Positions 59,100 to 64,000 of a stretch of 64,000 bases of DNA are shown here, piece after piece (position 1 is the first letter of the stretch; every line of letters begins with the position of its first letter). A program made the translations under genes and the position numbers. Below the pieces are notes generated by a model, which worked only from the letters and a program-made list of their open reading frames with translations, searched no databases and was not told where the DNA came from. Source of the DNA: Globodera rostochiensis. Taxonomy: Eukaryota > Nematoda > Chromadorea > Rhabditida > Heteroderidae. Where the stretch lies: NCBI GenBank assembly GCA_018350325.1, contig JAEVLN010000002.1, forward strand, positions 3,870,295 to 3,934,294, written 5' to 3'.

Positions 59100-61930
59100 A
59101 TGACATTTATTATTAAACCCCGTTTAATTTCTTCCCCAAAATTGTTGACTTTATTCAAAATTTGTTTGCTGGTCGCATTGTCAATTTCTGTGGGTCTGTT
59201 CGTAGCTTATAAGTAAGAAATTCAAACTAACAAATAACCTAATTCAATCTCTGAAGTTGCTCCCCGACCCCGGACTTTCCCTCCCCGTAGGGGTCGGGGA
59301 GTAACCCTAATTCAAACTCTGAAGTTGCTCCCCGACCCCGACGCCCCCGACTTTCCCTCCCCGTAGGGGTCGGGGAGTAACCCTAATTCAAACTCTGAAG
59401 TTGCTCCCCGACCCCGACGCCCCCGACTTTCCCTCCCCGTAGGGGTCGGGGAGTAACCCTAATTCAAACTCTGAAGTTGCTCCCCGACCCCGGACTTTCC
59501 CTCCCCGTAGGGGTTGGGGAGTAACCCTAATTCAAACTCTGAAGTTGCTCCCCGACCCCGACGCCCCCGACTTTCCCTCCCCGCTGGGGTTGGGGAGTAA
59601 CCCTAATTCAATCTCTAATTTGTAAGGTGGACGACTCAGCCATCACAACTTGGACAAGTGCAACTTCAGCAGCAAAAAATTGGACATCCGCACACAACAA
59701 AACATTTGCACGCATCGCATAGGTCAAAAATACGGAGAATTATGAATTTAATATAATATTAAAAAATTATGTGCTGTTTAAGTGCTTCAACAAATGCATC
59801 CGATGAATTGGCAAAATGTAGAGATGAAAATGTAAAATTAAAACGATTGTTAATTATATAATTATGATTAATTATTGGTAGATGGTTTATGAGCTTAGCC
59901 TGGGTTCGCGAACTGTTCATTATGGCCAACAATTCGATTGTACACTGAAAGGACTGCTTGATCGTTATTGGCTGTCCGACAAATTTGCCATTTCTTCTGA
60001 AAACATTACTGTAAAATAAAAAAGCATTTATTATTATAAATAATCCGTAAAAATTAATTTCAGATAAAGCATCCTGGCGACCCCAAATTTGTTTTTGTCA
60101 CTGCTGCCAGTGCCGATTTTGGGCAATCACTTCGCGCAGTGATCGCCGGCATAAAAGAGCATTTTGGCTGTTCACAGCGCATAATTGCCTATGATTTGGG
60201 CGAACTCTCACAAAATGAGGACATTGTCCGATCATTGAAGCTTTTAATTTTAAAAATGTTGAGAAAATCTTTAAATCAGAAAATGGCAGAATTTTGAAAC
60301 TTTAAAAAAGCCATGAAAAACTTTTGAGGTTGGGGACTTACTCTAAAAGCCGTTAAAAACCTATTAATTTGCTAATTAATGTGTTTAAGATGAAAGAATT
60401 GCGTTCCGTTTGCACCTTTGAATTGCGTGCCTTTGATTTTGACCAAATGCGAGAGAATGTCAGAGATTTGCGTACATTTTCCTGGAAAATATTCATCATT
60501 GCCGTGCGTAGACAAAATAGATAAGAATTAATTCAAATTTCAATATTCAAATTTAATGAAAAATTTAACAGACTTTAAAAATGATTATATGTTAGCAAAT
60601 GTTCACTGAATTTGACACATTCATTTGGGTGGACACGTCAATCGCTTTCAAAAGCGCCGACCTGACAAAGTTTTTGGTGCCTATGCAAAACGGGACGATC
60701 GGCGATATGCAACGGCCATTTGGTAGGAAGGGGGGAGCGATATTCGAGAGTCTCGACGGATTCAAGTCTCGAGTCTCGGTCTAAATATGATAGTAAATAT
60801 TGAATAATAAATATTTATGAATTCTATGAATGTTTTTATTTAGTAACCGGCCACGGGATCAGCTTTGCCACACATTTGGGTGTTTTTAGTTTAATTTGTT
60901 CGAAATGATATACACTTTTACAAAAAGATACTTTCGCCTTTTTGCCGCTGTTCACACATTTTGTGGAGGAAAATCCTCCGAAGACGTACAACGCAACGGA
61001 CAACGAGTTCGACCCGCCGATGTGCGACGCTGGTTTTATCATTGTGCACAAAAGTGAACGAACTCGACAGGTTCTCAAATGGTAAAACAACTGTTTATTC
61101 TGATTTGGTTGAGTTAAAAAAAGTTATGGATGGCACAGTGGGCACTGAACTGATCCGCCCCGGTGTCAGTGCTTTAAATTGACTATTTTCTATTGGAATT
61201 TAGTCGAGAACTCAAAGCATAATCTTTCCCACGCCATTCCGGTTGTGGCAATTAGTGCCCAGTGCCGGAGTCGGCTGAATTCAAATGCCGAGAGTTGGAG
61301 TCGAGTTTTAAAAATGTCGGGTTGGCGTCGTTATCGAACTTTTTTTGTTTTGTCCCGCACTTTTTTCTCTTTTTGCCTCCGGGCGAATTCACCTCCTTTT
61401 ATGTACTTTCAATTGCGTCGTTTTGTTCAAGAAACAACAAAAAAAAAAAAAAAAGTTGCGCCCTGCAGGTCCCTTTTATGCGCTGCTGAACAGAAATGCA
61501 TTGCGCCGCTGGGCTTGACGAATAATTGTATTTGGGGAAAGGATCGGCACAAAGCGAACGAATGCCATCGGCACGATCAAAGTGTGATCAGCATTGTGCA
61601 CGCGAACATGGAATACCAGCAGAAACTACGCGGTACGTCTCAATGTCGGGGTTTTTGTCGGTTGGAAGTGTCGGAACCAGAGCAGGGCGTAGCCAGTAAA
61701 CCCAAAAGAAGCTTACGGGTGCAAAAATGAAAAATCCCAATTTCCAACAAACAGCAAAAACAATAAATATTTGCTTTTTACATACAGATGCGTCTTTTCT
61801 GACCCATTTCGACTATAACCACCCAATGTACAGTCTCGACGACGGACCCGAACTGTTAGAAGTTGTTAGAGGACAGCTCTTTGAAGGGTCGTTCTACGAA
61901 TTCCGTCAAAGGGTTTCTTCGTGTTGCTAA
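59100..61930 (+). CDS. DUF1647 type II membrane protein
   Basis: Nematode-expanded DUF1647 family, glycosyltransferase-like proteins of unknown substrate. Eleven exons join in frame to 428 codons: 59100-59212, 59627-59722, 59783-59831, 59882-60010, 60064-60225, 60390-60503, 60596-60722, 60844-60879, 60928-61081, 61469-61632 and 61788-61930. An N-terminal signal anchor (ICLLVALSISVGLFVAY) precedes a Gln-rich stem. The core has KFVFVTAASADFGQSLRAVI, QRIIAYDLGEL, LRAFDFDQM, FIWVDTSIAF, MCDAGFIIVHK and CHRHDQSVISIVHAN, matching the family's order. A 48-bp intron (60880-60927) removes an apparent stop. The first intron holds a 77-bp minisatellite. Confidence 0.88.
59250..59610. repeat. 77-bp minisatellite in DUF1647 intron 1, about 5 copies
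   Basis: Units of 63 or 77 bp alternate according to whether a CGACGCCCCCGAC block is present. Each has facing CTCCCCGACCCC and GGGGTCGGGGAG blocks that can pair. A single related block lies at about 58635-58670. Confidence 0.85.
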
Positions 61931-61958
61931 AAGGCGCAAACAAAATTGAAGGGCTACC

Positions 61959-62296
61959 GGTCCGAAGGTCGAAAGGGTTTTGAGTGTCGAATGCTTTATA
62001 ACTTTCTGCAACCTAAACCGATTCGGTCGATCATTATACCAAATGAAAGCTCTCGATGAGAAGAAACAATTAATAAGCAAAAACTAAGCGATCTGTTAAT
62101 TATGAAAAAAGTTATGGCCAAAAAACTTCCAAAAATGGTGAGTTTTCACTTTTTTGCCATAACTTTTTAAAGCATTATCCAATCACTTAGCTTTGACTTA
62201 ATGATAACTCTAATCATCGCAGGCTTTCATTTCCTATTATGTTCGACCTAATCGGTTTAGGTTGAAGAAAGTTAGAATACTTTCGACCTTCGGACC
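61959..62296. mobile_element. Palindromic fold-back element after the DUF1647 stop
   Basis: 338 bp with perfect 17-bp inverted ends GGTCCGAAGGTCGAAAG and imperfect pairing inward. Its core (AAAACTAAGCGATC, AAAAAAGTTATGGCC) is shared with the palindromes at 18415 and 22532. No target duplication is seen. It begins 28 bp after the DUF1647 stop, so it is probably in that gene's 3' UTR. Confidence 0.75.
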
Positions 62297-63066
62297 GAAT
62301 GCGAAAATGAAGACGACAAGATTAATTTATATTCATTACCATCATTCATTTTTCAGTGGCCTTATTATTTATTGAATGCAAATTTCGAAGAGAGCGGAAC
62401 AATTTCAATAAAACGAAAATGGTTTTTCTAAGTGGAAGAAGGGGAATCCTTTGGGATGACAACAAATCGAATGAAACGTGAAAAGAGCGATCAAATGAAT
62501 GAACGAATGAATGAAAGTGTGTCGCAGGCTCTGAAGAAAATGGCGGCAGCGAAATTGCACGCGAAGGTCATTTCAAACAAAAAAGACGAAAAGGGGGGGG
62601 GGGGCAGGCCCGTAGCCAGGGGGGGAGGGCATGCCCCCCCCCGAAATGAAATTCCTGGCTACGGGCCTGGGGGGGGGGGGGGTATACGCCGTGTTTTGGC
62701 ATTGGCAGCAGATACAAAACTCAAACCGGATTCGTACGTCATATTAGTTTTTTGGGGAAAATACTTTAAGCAATCTCGGATAGAATAAAACAATATGTGC
62801 CAATTTGATAGAGTGCTAATTTGGAATCGTCTGTCTCCGGGTCTGGTTTCACAAAAGTAGAAATCCATCCATCAATTGTGTTCAGCCACATTAACACAAT
62901 GTAATGTGCTAGAACAGGCATTGTTTGATGGTCGAGGTAAGCTACTATAGTATTTGTGCATAATACACACAAATCCGGTCTCGGACTAATACAATGAAAG
63001 TCCATGCGCAAAAAGCTTTCCATGCCTCTATTATCATCGTCATCATCATTCATCCACGCCATCGAG
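62297..63066. other. Intergenic with a weak coding candidate
   Basis: A plus-strand open segment at 62432-62600 (MKREKSDQMNERMNESVSQA) is Glu/Lys/Met-rich and ends in a G-run. No splice partner was established. The right part should contain the 3' UTR of the zinc transporter gene. Confidence 0.3.
62605..62669. mobile_element. Minimal 65-bp hAT-like MITE between G-runs
   Basis: Perfect 15-bp inverted ends CAGGCCCGTAGCCAG, the same type as the elements at 17014 and 24111, enclose only about 35 bp. G-runs flank both sides, so the 8-bp duplication, if G8, cannot be delimited. Confidence 0.7.
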
Positions 63067-64000
63067 TCATCGTTCGGTGCTGCTACTGGCGCTGGAACTG
63101 CAATTGTTGCTACCATTGCCGCCGCCACCGCCGTTTGACGCAGCATTCGGCTGTTGCTGTTGTTCCTCCTCGATGGTGACGCTGGTCGACGCGTGCACAA
63201 ATTTCTGAAGACAGTGAAAAGCAAAACATTTTAGCCAACAATCGTGGTGCTTTCAACGGCCAAAACCTTATCAAAAGTGTGCCCTTCCCGACGTGGTTCG
63301 AAGAAAAATATTTTTCTAAATTCTTTTTCTTTTTTTTTGCAAAATGGTGGATGAAGAGCGCGGCCCATCTTAAGCCCAAAAATGCGTAAATGAATTTTAC
63401 AAATTTTGGGAAAGGCAACGGCATAACCTAGAAGTATGGCAAGAAATCTCCTAAGTCATACCATTCCTACAAATTTTGTTTCCCCCACCCACACCTTTGG
63501 CGGAGTGCGCTTGTCCTTGCCACAACAGGTCACGTCAACGCTCTCCAAAACATTGCAATTGTTGGGCAAACATGCAAAAGCACACTCCAACTCGGAAACG
63601 TTGGCCGAAGGTGTCCATCTAAAGAGCACAAACAAATAACATTGACTACCAATTTTAGGAAAAACTGAATTAACAATAAAATAGGAAAAAAACTCGTGAA
63701 ATTTGGTGTCAGTCTTGTCAACCCCCGTAGAGCGTCATGTACCTGCAGGGTCAGGTTTCGGGTGGGTGGGTTACTCAGAGGTTTGATTTTTAGAGTAGAG
63801 CTTTTAATTTCGATTTCCGCCAAAACTCGCACCTCAGCAAACTCGGGCTGAATGGTGGTCGAGTGGATGTGATTGTCGTGGAACAGCGAACGGATTTGTT
63901 CTGCCGCCAGCACGTAGTCGCGCAACGTCCGGAAACGAATGTGAACGGTGGCGATGATGCGCTCGCCGACGAGGCGCCAAACATGGAATTCGTGCACCGC
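63067..64000 (-). CDS. SLC30/ZnT cation diffusion facilitator, 3' part
   Basis: C-terminal part of a zinc efflux transporter of the ZnT1/TTM-1 type. Exons: beyond 64000 to 63843 (VHEFHVWRLVGERIIATVHI then LRDYVLAAEQIRSLFHDNHI and HSTTIQPE), 63618-63471 (ELECAFACLPNNC, DVTCCGKD) and 63204-63067. The donor at 63842 (CCCGA/GTTTGC) splits the Glu codon, giving IQPEW as in the family. The first part is the cytoplasmic ferredoxin-like domain (HEFHVW motif). The Cys-rich and Gln/Asn/Ser-rich tail is variable among ZnT1 proteins. The membrane domain lies outside the window. Confidence 0.88.

Noticed and set aside
60844..60927. Apparent in-frame stop making the DUF1647 gene a pseudogene
   Set aside because: A 48-bp intron with GT (60880) and AG (60927) removes it, and the phases on both sides agree.
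62766..63224. 152-codon minus-strand open frame overlapping the zinc transporter 3' end
   Set aside because: The phase carried from the upstream transporter exons selects another frame, which stops at 63067.

Overview
The window reads as nuclear DNA of a nematode. Genes are split into many short exons, and several products are nematode-type: a LRRK/LRK-1 Roco kinase with ankyrin repeats, a DUF1647 type II membrane protein, a mut-7/EXD3-like exonuclease and a chemoreceptor-like 7TM relic. Two introns are best explained by GC-AG splicing, a feature known to be enriched in cyst nematodes (Globodera, Heterodera). A plant-parasitic tylenchid is therefore a reasonable inference, but it is not proven from this sequence.

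Layout. 1-7871 is a 37-bp satellite that abuts a 127-bp AT-rich satellite (7872-10548). After about 1 kb without a clear gene comes a minus-strand block: a DEDDy 3'-5' exonuclease (11581-15715), an unrecognised gene that may be its 5' part (15958-18133), LSM5 (19340-20024) and mitochondrial ribosomal protein uS15m (20339-24646). WBP4/FBP21, a spliceosomal WW-domain protein, is on the plus strand (25403-28241). It is followed by a broken copy of its own first exons and a 1.2-kb hAT-like element. The largest gene, lrk-1, runs on the minus strand from 48026 to 30492 (ankyrin, LRR, Roc, COR, kinase, WD40). Beyond it lie a plus-strand single-pass membrane protein with 23 in-frame 21-bp repeats (49436-51166), a minus-strand coiled-coil protein (51869-53535), a 7TM receptor fragment, a secreted-type VWA protein with a Thr-rich linker (56204-57819), a DUF1647 protein (59100-61930) and the 3' end of an SLC30/ZnT zinc transporter (63067 to beyond the edge).

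The neighbours do not form one pathway. LSM5 and WBP4 both act in pre-mRNA splicing, and uS15m in mitochondrial translation. What unifies the region is repeat load: six hAT-like miniature elements, five of them with readable 8-bp target duplications; a family of large palindromes, two of them with 9-bp duplications; a TA-flanked mariner-like MITE; and minisatellites in lrk-1 introns that sit on splice sites and multiply the donor or acceptor sequence itself. That last pattern, on both sides of a 55-nt ankyrin exon, is the most unusual thing seen here.
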